A DNA stretch of 18,378 bases from Dunaliella salina (GCA_002284615.2 MU069634.1:102619-120996); one strand, 5' to 3'; positions 8,307 through 15,600 are shown, counted from the stretch's first letter. Made by a program: numbers and translations. Notes: generated by a model from the letters alone, not told the origin.

Positions 8307-8323
8307 CCTTAATGCACGCGGCC
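8307..8323 (+). other. isolated match to the LINE 3'-end box
   Basis: CCTTAATGCACGCGGCC is identical to the 3' end of copy C (11672-11688). The rest of the hairpin and the TTTTC tail are absent, so this may be a remnant. Confidence 0.5.
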
Positions 8324-8956
8324 GACAGGCAAACGTAAACGTTTCTTTATCGGGGGGGCATGTGAGGCACCTCCACGCGGTTTCCCCTGGAAAAGGTTTG
8401 TTACCCCAGGCAGGCGACGCATACAGTGTTGTTACCCCAAGTGGTGGGGCGCACAAGGCCAAAAAAAGATGATGATGATGACGCCGTGCGCCACGAACAG
8501 GTACCACTTGTCGTCTATAAAAATTAGCTCCAGGTTGAGGGTGTTTGGCTCAACGGTCCAGGTTGAGGTCCAAGCTTGAGGTTGCTAAGTTGTAGGCTAA
8601 GGCTACCAGGCTATCAGTCCTACCATCATTTGACCGATCGTTCCCTAAGCAACGCACTACTAGTTCCATGAGCAATGCTTCCCTACTTTTCATCAAAAAA
8701 ACAACGTCAGCGGTAGAGCACGGTCTTCCTGTTTTCACAAACCTTATATCAAATAAGTCAAAAAGCCATTCCGCGACTCGAACACTGCATTGCAGATGGT
8801 CTGTTTGGAGAGGGTCAACCTCCTTTAGCTTACTTACACCGGAGTGCGCCTAAACAGATAGTCAGGAATCATTTCATAAACCAAAAACAAGAGCGTCCGT
8901 CAGTTCTAAGTTCTACGTCAAAATGTTATGCATGTCAAATAGACGTTTGCTAAGTT

Positions 8957-8976
8957 CGATCGGCGGTAGCCGATCG
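8957..8976. repeat. perfect short hairpin
   Basis: CGATCGGC and GCCGATCG form an 8-bp perfect stem around a GGTA loop. No U-tract follows, and no function is known. Confidence 0.6.
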
Positions 8977-9192
8977 CTCCAAAAGATATCTGGTTTTAGT
9001 GCAGCTAAAGCTTTCATATCAATTGAGCTATCACTTCAACTACAGCTGCGGCAGAGGTCATGCTTTCTGATGTGCCAAGGCCTAAAACTGGGCTCCACGA
9101 CAAATTAAAATCAGTGGGCATGTTGCTCTGCAGACTTTGTGCGCTTGGCAGTGCCACCTGCAGAGGATCAAAAATGTAGACATGTGATTAAA

Positions 9193-9280
9193 CTGCAGAT
9201 GGCCACATCGAAAGTCATCTGCAGATGGTCACACAAAAAGCACGTTGTCACACCAAAAGCCACCTTCAGATGGTCTAAAG
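9193..9280 (+). repeat. 26-bp degenerate minisatellite, about 3 copies
   Basis: Units start CTGCAGATGG at 9193 and 9219 and CTTCAGATGG at about 9264, each followed by a CACAYCAAAAG-like segment. The third copy is partly deleted. Confidence 0.6.
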
Positions 9281-9548
9281 CAATTGACACGTGATTCAAC
9301 AGCAGCAAGGGGTGTGCACATGTTGCCTTGTGGCAAAGGACAATGCCCAGCATGGTGAAAGAGCTATTTTCTGCCAATTCATCCTGAGCAAAGCCAAAAA
9401 TCCTTAACCATGGGCCCTGAGCACATGCATGATCTTGGAGACAAAGATTGGTGAACTGGTGGACCTGCATGAGCTTTAACTTAAGCTTAAAGTTTAAGCA
9501 AGCTAGAGTAATGCTCGCCATTGCAGGCCATGTGCTATGGCAGATGTC

Positions 9549-9608
9549 TGTACAGAGAAAAAAGGAAAGCCGGTCAGTTATGTACAGAGGAAAAAAGAAA
9601 GCCGGTCA
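9549..9608 (+). repeat. 28-bp direct repeat, 2 copies at 32-bp spacing
   Basis: TGTACAGAG, a purine-rich stretch and AAAGCCGGTCA at 9549-9576 and again at 9581-9608, with one base shift in the purine stretch. Confidence 0.8.
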
Positions 9609-9689
9609 TGCATCTGTGCACAATTAGAGAGAACGTGCAAAGCATGTTCATTTCCTGGTCTCTTATTTGAGCTGATTACTACAACAGAG

Positions 9690-9817
9690 AAACACCATTG
9701 TCAATTTAGTAGGGCAACAGGGCAGAGAGCACACAACTCGGTGCTTTCAAACCAGGCACCGATCTGGACAATGTGCTGCATGCCTTTAAAAAAAAGGCCA
9801 AAATGTTACACCTGGTT
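9690..9817 (+). repeat. left part of the ~82-bp tandem repeat, cut by LINE C
   Basis: About one and a half units matching the array to the right of LINE C: GGCAACAGGGCAGAGAGCAC, then an ACCAGGC core near 9751 and CTGGACAATGTGCTGCATGCC. In frame it reads RAESTQLGAFKPGTDLDNVL, like the units after 11728. Confidence 0.75.
9806..9817 (+). repeat. left target-site duplication of LINE C
   Basis: TTACACCTGGTT, identical to 11716-11727. LINE sequence starts at 9818. Confidence 0.88.
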
Positions 9818-9819
9818 CA

Positions 9820-11561
9820 CACGGGTCACACAAATGCCCTCAGGTAAGGGCAGCCTTCATCCCTGACAACTACAGGATAATGTTTACACCTAAAATCAAG
9901 GACTGGAGAGAAATCACGAACACTGACGGCAGTGTTATCAAACACAAAGATGACGGCTCCCCACCACTTTCTAGCTCAGGTGTTTATAAACCGGGAAGGG
10001 AAACAGCTCCACCCTCCCAACAACTGCAACTGCACATAAAACCCAATGGCCATAGGCCCACCAATACCATCACCAGAACAGAACTTGTGGGTATCCTTGT
10101 GGCACTCCAACACGAGCAAACTCAAATTGCCACTGATAGTGCATCCTGCCTCTCCCAAATTTCTAAGCAAACCCTGAATCCGATGCCCATGGGGTATCAC
10201 CTACACGCAGAGCTCATTCATGCAATATCAACTGTATTGGAACACTCCCCTCACCCTATTCATTTCTAAAAAGTCAAAGCCTACTCTGGCATTGTAGGGA
10301 ATGAAGGGGCTGACGCTTGCGCTCGCACCGCAGCCCTCTCAGACACCATAGACATTGCATTTCCAGATGCCAGGGACCCACTCCACAATTTTTACTGGCT
10401 TTCATTGAAGACCTCTTCCTCACGAGGTGATGGCATACAACGCTCCAACGCTTCCCTGATGCACTACCTCGCCAACCTCAACAATAAACTTAAAGCACAC
10501 ATGCACAAAAAACGCAAGCTTGGCTCTGCTGACACCTCTGACTACCACTACCAGAGATGGCAGAAACTTAATGATGCCACACCACCAACTTCCATTGCAA
10601 ATACTGGATCTCGCAACCCGACCTCTCAATTGGCAAATAAAGAGATCAGCAATTCCTTCTGGAAAAATCCAAGGATTACCCTTAAACAGCAAGTAAATGT
10701 AATGAAGTATCGTACGGATACACTGTAAAATCACAGTCATGCCTTCAAATTCAAGTCTTCCAGTAATGGAAGATGCCCACTATGTGATGATATTGACCGC
10801 ATTAACCACATACTCCTCAGGTGTATAACCTCAACAATGAGCGGGATGCATACCAACAGACACAAAGCAGCTCTAAGTCTTTGTGTAAAAGCCCTCAGTA
10901 AAGGTCGGTGTGGCTCTTCCCTTATTGGCATGGATGGCTGCAGTTACGAGAGACTCCTGGATCAGGGCTTACAGGTGCCTGAAAACATATCAAGAGCTCT
11001 TCCAGACTGGGTTTTCCCTAATGGTACTTGCTCCCCTGCCCAGCACCAAACCCGCCCTGATGCTATCTCTGTGCGCCCTCTTCCAGGCAGACAAAGTCAC
11101 CCTGATCCTTCCAGGATCCCTCCTCAAAACAGGGACATACATCTTGTTGAACTAAAATTCTGTTCCGACACAAATCCCTTCATCATTCTTGAACGTGCAG
11201 TGACCAAACATTCTCACACCAAATCAAACTTAAAGCCCGCAGCTCCAGAAATCCAAACAGGAATAATGAAGTGACTTGACACATCATCCTCATTGATGTG
11301 GCCGGTACCATTTACAATGAGTTTACAATCACACCCCTTATAAATCTCGGCCTGACTAAACAAAAAGCCAAATCACTAGCAGCCAGACTTAGGGACCATG
11401 CTATCCAAAGATTAATCACGATCAAAAACACCAGACACGCTCTTTGCTATCAGGGGGCTTCTGGGAGGGGGTTTGCTGGACGCGCGGCAGTGGAGGATGG
11501 GAGGAGGAGAGTCCGGGCGTCAAGAGGCATGGCGAGCAGCAACCCTCCAGATCCCCACTAG
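9820..11561 (+). pseudogene. LINE C ORF remnant: RNase H, CCHC, PD-(D/E)XK-like domain
   Basis: One frame is open from 9820 to 11274 apart from two TAA codons (10267-10269 and 10726-10728), each replacing a TAC Tyr seen in copy B. All four RNase H acids are present: Asp in TDGS (9925), Glu in RTEL (10081), Asp in ATDSAS (10135) and Asp in GNEGADAC (10312); the His expected in the HSGIVGNE loop is Tyr. The zinc knuckle C-x2-C-x7-H-x4-C has ligands at 10774, 10783, 10807 and 10822. The nuclease-like signature has RPD with Asp at 11059 and ELK with Glu at 11149 and Lys at 11155. Frame is lost near 11225; the C-terminal part resumes at about 11280 (HIILIDVAGTIYNEFTITPL, then SLAARLRDHAIQRL) and ends SSNPPDPH at 11561. 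The reverse transcriptase is missing by 5' truncation, so it is dead on arrival, but the light damage suggests a fairly recent insertion. Confidence 0.85.
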
Positions 11562-11715
11562 ATCTGTTTCTGGCTCTCTCCTAGGCTAGCTGTGTCTAGT
11601 GTAGGTTTTGAGGGCCTTTTGGTGAGGCCACTGCTTCCTTGCGAGCCTGCTAGCTTGTTTGGCGGACCTTCCCTTAATGCACGCGGCCTCTGGCTTGCGT
11701 AGACTTTTCTTTTCT
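11562..11715 (+). other. 3' UTR, terminal hairpin and tail of LINE C
   Basis: After the TAG come TCTCCTAGGCTAGCTGTGTC and a variable stretch, both shared with copy B, then CCCTTAATGCACGCGGCC, a TCT loop, GGCTTGCGT and AGACTTTTCTTTTCTT. ATGCA (11677-11681) pairs with TGCGT (11696-11700), one pair being a wobble, with an inner GCC/GGC stem. Likely the RNA element used by the element's RT; that is inference. Confidence 0.65.
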
Positions 11716-11727
11716 TTACACCTGGTT
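11716..11727 (+). repeat. right target-site duplication of LINE C
   Basis: TTACACCTGGTT, directly after the TTTTC tail and directly before the continuing 82-bp repeat (GCTGTCATACCAGGC). Confidence 0.88.
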
Positions 11728-12250
11728 GCTGTCATACCAGGCTCAGTTGTGGACAACGCGCTGCATGCCTGGTTTGACAGCAGGGCAGAGACCACACACA
11801 TTGGTGCCGCCACAAGAGGCATGGACCCGGACTTGCCCATGTCAGGCATATCTATTTGACAGCAGAAGGCACACACCTGGGTGCTGTCATACCAGGCATG
11901 GATACGGACTTGTACATGTAAGGCACATCTTTTTGACAGCAGGGCAGAAGGCACACACACACCTGGGCTGCTGTCACACCAGGCACGCACAGCTGGACAA
12001 TGTGCTGCTTGCCTTTTCCAAAGGAAAAAAGGGCAGGGCAAAAAGCACACACCTGTTTGCTGTCATACCAGGCACGGATGTGGACAAGGCGATTGATGCA
12101 TCCCTGATTCGGCAACAGGGCGGAGAGCACGCCCCTGGGTGCTATCATACCCAGCACAGATGAGGACAAGGTAATGCATTCCTGATTCGGCGTCAGGGCA
12201 GGGATCACACACACCTGGGTAATGTCATACCAGGCGCGGATCTGGACAAT
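11728..12250 (+). repeat. ~82-bp tandem repeat, about 7 units, with a coding-like core
   Basis: Units begin near 11728, 11806, 11883, 11970, 12059, 12141 and 12221 (spacing 77-89 bp). The core GCTGTCATACCAGGC is followed by a GGACAAnGnGnTGCATGCC-like segment and GGGCAGAGnnCACACACCTGGGT. In each unit one frame gives a version of AVIPGTDLDNVLHA, but spacing is not a multiple of three and several units have shifts or stops, so the array as a whole is not one ORF. It continues left of LINE C at 9690-9817. Confidence 0.8.
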
Positions 12251-12547
12251 GTGCTGCATGCCAGCGCCGTGCTGATCCAAGGCTGCCAGGACCTCGTGCC
12301 TCAGCTGCCGATGAGTGAGGTCAATCTCCTGGTCAAAGGCATCCGGCTACGGACACAACAGGTGCAGAAGCGGCAGAGGATGCGGTTTTGGGAATGTCTT
12401 TCTACGGAGGAGGACATCATTTCCTCTGCTCTGCTCACTGTGGTTCCTGACCAAAAAACTTGCGCAGCTTTTGAAAGCAAATGGAGGCAATTGAAGACTG
12501 TTCCCGTGCCGCGCTCTATGGACATGCTTTCTGCCAAATTGGCATGA
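12164..12547 (+). CDS. possible C-terminal exon: repeat unit fused to a unique domain, unknown
   Basis: A stop-to-stop frame of 127 codons. Residues about 1-35 come from the last 82-bp repeat unit (RDHTHLGNVIPGADLDNVLH). The rest is unique: SAVLIQGCQDLVPQLPMSEV, LLVKGIRLRTQQ, a basic RMRFWECLS segment, then AAFESKWRQLKTVPVPRSMD and SAKLA. Of 45 codons from 12251, 36 end in G or C, stronger than nearby non-coding sequence and suggestive of real coding origin. There is no clear start codon (GTG at 12251, first ATG at 12311), so it would be a downstream exon or a gene fragment. I do not recognise the family. A chance or pseudogenic frame remains possible. Confidence 0.33.
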   Translation, partial: GQGNAFLIRRQGRDHTHLGNVIPGADLDNVLHASAVLIQGCQDLVPQLPMSEVNLLVKGIRLRTQQVQKRQRMRFWECLSTEEDIISSALLTVVPDQKTCAAFESKWRQLKTVPVPRSMDMLSAKLA

Positions 12548-12562
12548 AGCACAGCAGACAGT

Positions 12563-12670
12563 GGAGAGAGGAGCTGGAGAGGTGGAGAACAGTGAAGAGA
12601 GGAGTTGGAGAGGCCCTCCAATGACGAGAGGAGTTGGAGAGGAGCGACGAGACGCGTTGGAGAGGCAGAG
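12563..12670 (+). repeat. degenerate GAGAGGAGYTGGAGAGG repeat
   Basis: The motif GAGAGGAG(C/T)TGGAGAGG and shortened forms recur about four times between 12568 and 12665, making a purine-rich strand asymmetry. It lies just downstream of the stop at 12547. Confidence 0.6.
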
Positions 12671-12785
12671 AGCGCACCCGTAGGTTTCATGACGAGCAGC
12701 ACACAATTTTGTTAGTGTGTCGCAGTGTGCATGGAGCCAAGCACATGCTCTGCTCTTGAAGGGCCATTGAGTTTGGGTCTTTGCC

Positions 12786-13148
12786 ATGGCATGGTCTCCT
12801 TTCCTTGACAAAAGCACCTACACAATCCAGAGCAGGATTGCATGGAATGAGAAGCAATTCGATGGTCAAGGGTCCACCATCTTATCAACCGTGCAAGCAT
12901 TGGTCACAAAGTTGCTGAAGGTCCCCTTCAGCAATTTTGTCACCAATCCATGCATGAAAAGATGGACATATGTGAGACACTGTGGGGATGGTTTCAATGC
13001 CCATCATCTCACTCCACGCTCAAGCCAGCTTCGAAGGCACCCTCCACATTCCAGCTCGAAGCTGGCGGAAGGTCTTTGGAGTGAATGGCTGTACACAAAC
13101 ATGAAATATTTCCTTAGACCGGGCACCTTTGCAAAGAGCACACAGTGA
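12786..13148 (+). CDS. hypothetical 120-aa ORF, unknown
   Basis: Opens at an ATG in a GCCATGG context and ends TGA at 13146-13148. The protein has several Trp and mixed composition unlike the surrounding low-complexity frames: MAWSPFLDKSTYTIQSRIAW, then QALVTKLLKVPFSNFVTN, CMKRWTYVRHCGDGFNAHHL, and a C-terminal SEWLYTNMKYFLRPGTFAKS. No domain is recognised. It could be an exon of the same gene as 12164-12547. A TGTAA lies at about 13228, 80 bases past the stop. Two strong inverted repeats fall inside it (12900-12946 and 13024-13066), which may mean it is structured non-coding DNA or a transposon piece. Confidence 0.3.
   Translation: MAWSPFLDKSTYTIQSRIAWNEKQFDGQGSTILSTVQALVTKLLKVPFSNFVTNPCMKRWTYVRHCGDGFNAHHLTPRSSQLRRHPPHSSSKLAEGLWSEWLYTNMKYFLRPGTFAKSTQ
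12900..12946. repeat. near-perfect hairpin, 22-bp arms, 3-base loop
   Basis: Arm 12900-12921 (TTGGTCACAAAGTTGCTGAA plus GG) pairs with 12925-12946 at 20 of 22 positions around a TCC loop. This is far stronger than expected by chance at this size. Confidence 0.85.
13024..13066. repeat. perfect inverted repeat, 11-bp arms
   Basis: GCCAGCTTCGA at 13024-13034 and TCGAAGCTGGC at 13056-13066, loop 21 bases. It lies 78 bases after the 12900-12946 hairpin. Confidence 0.75.
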
Positions 13149-13199
13149 GGGCAGCAACCAGGAAAGGCCTGCCTACCCTTGGGGCCCAGGGTCTGCCAC

Positions 13200-13375
13200 A
13201 ATGCATATGCCCAGCAGCATAGCGATTGCAGCACCCTTGTAAACGCTTTCAGTAACGTCCAGCAGCAATCCTAGGTCTGCCCAATGCAACCATTGCCCAC
13301 CTCGATGCCCAGCAGCAGCGTGATGGCAGCACCCTGGACAAGTTTTACCGCAGTGTCCAAGGCCTACCTTGATGC
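13200..13375 (-). repeat. diverged ~95-bp repeat family (left block)
   Basis: Segments around 13255-13340 match 14272-14357 (CCAGCAGCAATCC, AGGTCTGCC, GATGCCCAGCAGCAGC, GATGGCAGCACCCTGG). On the minus strand each reads GAAI-x-LLLGI followed by a GTAGG or GTAAG donor-like sequence. Confidence 0.6.
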
Positions 13376-13620
13376 CTAGCAGCAGTGCAGTAAAGCAATC
13401 TGGTAGAGACCTGCCAGGATGCCCAGCAGCAGCGCAGTGAAGCAATCTGGTAGAGACCTACCATGATATCCAGCAGCAGCGCAGTAAAGCAATCTGGTTA
13501 AGACCTACCATGATTTCCAGCAGCAGCGCAGTAAAGCAATCTGGTTAAGACCTACCATGATATCCAGCAGCAGCGCAGTAAAGCAATCTGGTCAAGACCT
13601 ACCATGATATCCAGCAGCAA
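13376..13620 (+). repeat. 47-bp minisatellite, about 5.2 copies
   Basis: Unit starts CCAGCAGCAGCGCAGTAAAG, continues CAATCTGGTTAAGACCTACC and ends ATGATAT. Copies start at 13376, 13423, 13470, 13517, 13564 and 13611, exactly 47 bp apart. The last three full copies differ by one or two bases, suggesting recent expansion or homogenisation. Confidence 0.93.
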
Positions 13621-13680
13621 ATAAAGGTCTACCGCTATCTTTGCCCAAGGCCCACCTGCATGCCTAGCAGCAGCACAATA

Positions 13681-14145
13681 ACAGCAGCAGCAGCACACTG
13701 ACAGCAGCAGCAGCACACTGACAGCAGCAGCAGCACACTGACGGCAGCAGCAGCACACGGATGGCAGCAGCAGCATTCTGACAGCAGCAGCAGCACACTG
13801 CACATTGACGGCAGCAGCAGCACACTGACGGCAGCAGCAGCACACTGACGGCAGCAGCAGCACACTGACGGCAGCAGCAGCACACTGACGGCGGCAGCAG
13901 CTCACTGACGGCAGCAGCAGCACACTGCGGCAGCAGCAGCTCACTGACGGCAGCAGCAGCACACTCACGGCAGCAGCAGCACACTGCGGCAGCAGCAGCA
14001 CACTGACGGCAGCAGCAGCACACTGACGGCAGCAGCAGCACAATGACGGCAGCGGCAGCACACTGACGGCAGCAGTAGCACACTGACGGCAGCAGCAGCA
14101 CACTGGCGGCAGCAGCAGCACACTGACGGCAGCAGCAGCACCATG
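13681..14145 (+). repeat. 20-bp minisatellite, 23 copies
   Basis: Unit ACGGCAGCAGCAGCACACTG. Nearly all units are 20 bp, two are 19 bp (13928, 13987), and 7 extra bases lie at 13801-13807. Because 20 is not a multiple of three, the minus strand is open in all three frames through most of the array with a shared 20-residue period rich in Cys, Ala and Leu, while the plus strand meets TGA in every frame. The apparent Cys-rich proteins (up to 204 residues) are therefore a repeat artefact unless shown otherwise. Confidence 0.95.
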
Positions 14146-14164
14146 ACAGCACAATAACAGCAAC

Positions 14165-14360
14165 ATGGCGAAGGCTTACCGTAGTGTCCAGCAGCAATTC
14201 AAGGCTTGCCATTATGACCAAGGCTTACCTTGATGCCCAACAGCAACGCAATTACAGCACCCTTGCTCTCAGGAATGACCAGCAGCAATCCAAGGTCTGC
14301 CATTGTGACCAAGGCCTACCTTGATGCCCAGCAGCAGCATGATGGCAGCACCCTGGTATA
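14165..14360 (-). repeat. diverged ~95-bp repeat family (right block)
   Basis: Copies of the 13200-13375 family around 14180, 14230 and 14290, with CCAAGGC(C/T)TACCTTGATGCCC recurring. On the minus strand these give GGGCATCAAG followed by GTAGGC or GTAAGC. Confidence 0.65.
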
Positions 14361-14700
14361 GGCCTCTGGACGACAAGCACATGATGCTGCCGCTACTGTT
14401 GCTGCTGCTGCAAGGCACACACGTCCCTCCACACCGTTTAACAGCACTTGCTGACCCAAGCTCCTGACTGCCATGTCCATACTCATGGTGCTGCTGCTGC
14501 CCAATGCGACCACCAAGACCCCGGACGCTGTTCTCGTTGGCTTGCATGCTGGCTGCTTCCTTCCTCTCTCTGCGGGCAGCCTGTCTCTCTTCAAACTCCT
14601 CCCGCTCCTCCATCCATCCCTCCTCTGATGTCGCATCATCAGGGTGCGAAATACCACCAGAAGAAGACGATGTGGAGTAGCTTTGCAGACGGCTGGCAGC
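14320..14700 (-). CDS. possible exon, acidic and charged coil, unknown
   Basis: Open minus-strand frame lying within 14269-14748. Its middle has normal protein-like composition between two low-complexity arrays: RLQSYSTSSSSGGISHPDDA, then EEGWMEEREEFEERQAARRE, RKEAASMQANENSVRGLGGR and IGQQQHHEYGHGSQELGSAS. The Glu/Arg-rich part could form a coiled coil. It ends at a good donor-like CAAG|GTAGGC with the exon edge at 14320. The upstream acceptor is unclear. The beginning (MEVQPTVLDVRWL) comes from the 105-bp repeat and is probably not coding. Family unknown. Confidence 0.25.
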
Positions 14701-14705
14701 CCTGG

Positions 14706-15600
14706 CCCGCAGCCACCTCACATCGAGCACCGTGGGCTGCACCTCCACCAGGCAGCTGCACGCACAGAGCAGAACAGCAGTTGAGGTTGAACCTCCACAA
14801 GTGAGCAGCCTGCAGCCACCTCACATTAAGTACCGTGGGCTGCACCTCCACCAGGCAGCTGCACGCAGAAACAGCGTTATTGAGGAGCAAGGCTTTCAGG
14901 GTTTGTACTTGCGTGCAAAAAGACAAGGGTCTTGCCTTCACCAGGCAGCGGCATGCGGAAACAGCGGCTGAAGTGATGGAACTCCAGGGGTTTTATTTGC
15001 CAGCCAAAGGCCAAAAGGGGCACGCTGTGCATCTCACATTGAGCACTGTGGGTTGCACCTCCACCAGGCAGCTGCGAGGGGAAGCAGCAGCTGAGGGGGA
15101 GGGACTTCAGGGTTTCTACTTACAAGCAATCAGCCACCTCATGTTGAGCACTGTGGGTTGCACCTCCACCAGGCAGCTGCACACACAGAGCAGAACAGCT
15201 GTCGAGGTTGAACCTCCACAAGTGAGCAGCCTGCAGCCACCTCACAAAGAGAACCATGGGTTGCACCTCCACTGGGCAGCTGCATGAGGAAACAGCAGTA
15301 GAGGTTAGGAAACTCAGACTTTTTACGTGCGAGCCGCAAGCCAAAAGGGGCACGCTGGGCACCACACACCGAGCAAGGACTGTGGGTTGCAACTCCACCA
15401 GGCAACTGCATGAGGAAACTGCATGGTCGGTGGAGGGACTTCAGGGTTTCTACTTGCAAGCAAAGGACCAAAAACAGAACACCTCACATCAAGCATCGTG
15501 GGTTGCACTTCCACAGGACGGCTGCATGCGCAAACAGCAGTTGGGCTGGAAGGACTTCAGGGTTTCCACGTGCGAGCAAAAGGACAAAAGAGGCGTGATG
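14706..15600 (+). repeat. ~105-120-bp degenerate tandem repeat, 8 units
   Basis: Each unit carries GTGGGYTGCACCTCCACCAG followed by GCAGCTGCA. Cores start at about 14732, 14835, 14929, 15048, 15153, 15256, 15382 and 15498 (spacing 94-126 bp). Between cores there are two filler types: GAACCTCCACAAGTGAGCAG and a GACTTCAGGGTTTCTACTTG type. A unit pair at 14706-14820 and 15133-15240 is nearly identical, pointing to a higher-order duplication of about 425 bp. Open frames on both strands (such as GCTSTRQLHA on plus, LPGGGATH on minus) follow the repeat and shift frame between units. Confidence 0.85.

Larger units (their letters stand above)
7947..9540. other. no gene seen; small repeats and hairpin
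   Basis: No coding frame here is convincing; a minus-strand frame at 9168-9521 is largely made of translated repeats. Visible structures are listed separately: a 17-base LINE-end match (8307-8323), a perfect hairpin (8957-8976) and a 26-bp repeat (9193-9280). A (GAT)4 run lies near 8468. TGTTACCCCA occurs twice near 8400 and 8430, and TCCAGGTTGAG twice near 8530 and 8562. Confidence 0.45.
9818..11715 (+). mobile_element. LINE copy C, 5'-truncated insertion (1898 bp)
   Basis: Complete insertion unit with both boundaries visible. It is flanked by a perfect 12-bp duplication (TTACACCTGGTT), starts inside the RT to RNase H linker, and carries RNase H, zinc knuckle, endonuclease-like domain, C-terminal tail, a 154-bp 3' UTR, the terminal hairpin (11677-11700) and a TTTTC-type tail ending at 11715. 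5' truncation and a target duplication are typical of target-primed reverse transcription. Removing the element and one duplication restores the phase of the surrounding 82-bp repeat. Confidence 0.9.

Noticed and set aside
9168..9521. 117-codon minus-strand frame
   Set aside because: Much of it translates the 26-bp repeat; no domain.
10267..10728. Alternative genetic code reading TAA as an amino acid
   Set aside because: The two TAA codons replace Tyr, and copy B has TGA for Trp, plus frameshifts in both. Ordinary decay explains this; no known code reads TAA as Tyr in such a nuclear context on this evidence.
13552..14221. Cys/Ala/Leu-rich proteins of up to 204 residues on the minus strand
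   Set aside because: All three frames are open because of the 20-bp unit; this is a minisatellite effect.
13376..15600. CRISPR array
   Set aside because: The repeats are tandem without unique spacers, no cas genes are present, and the sequence is eukaryotic in character.
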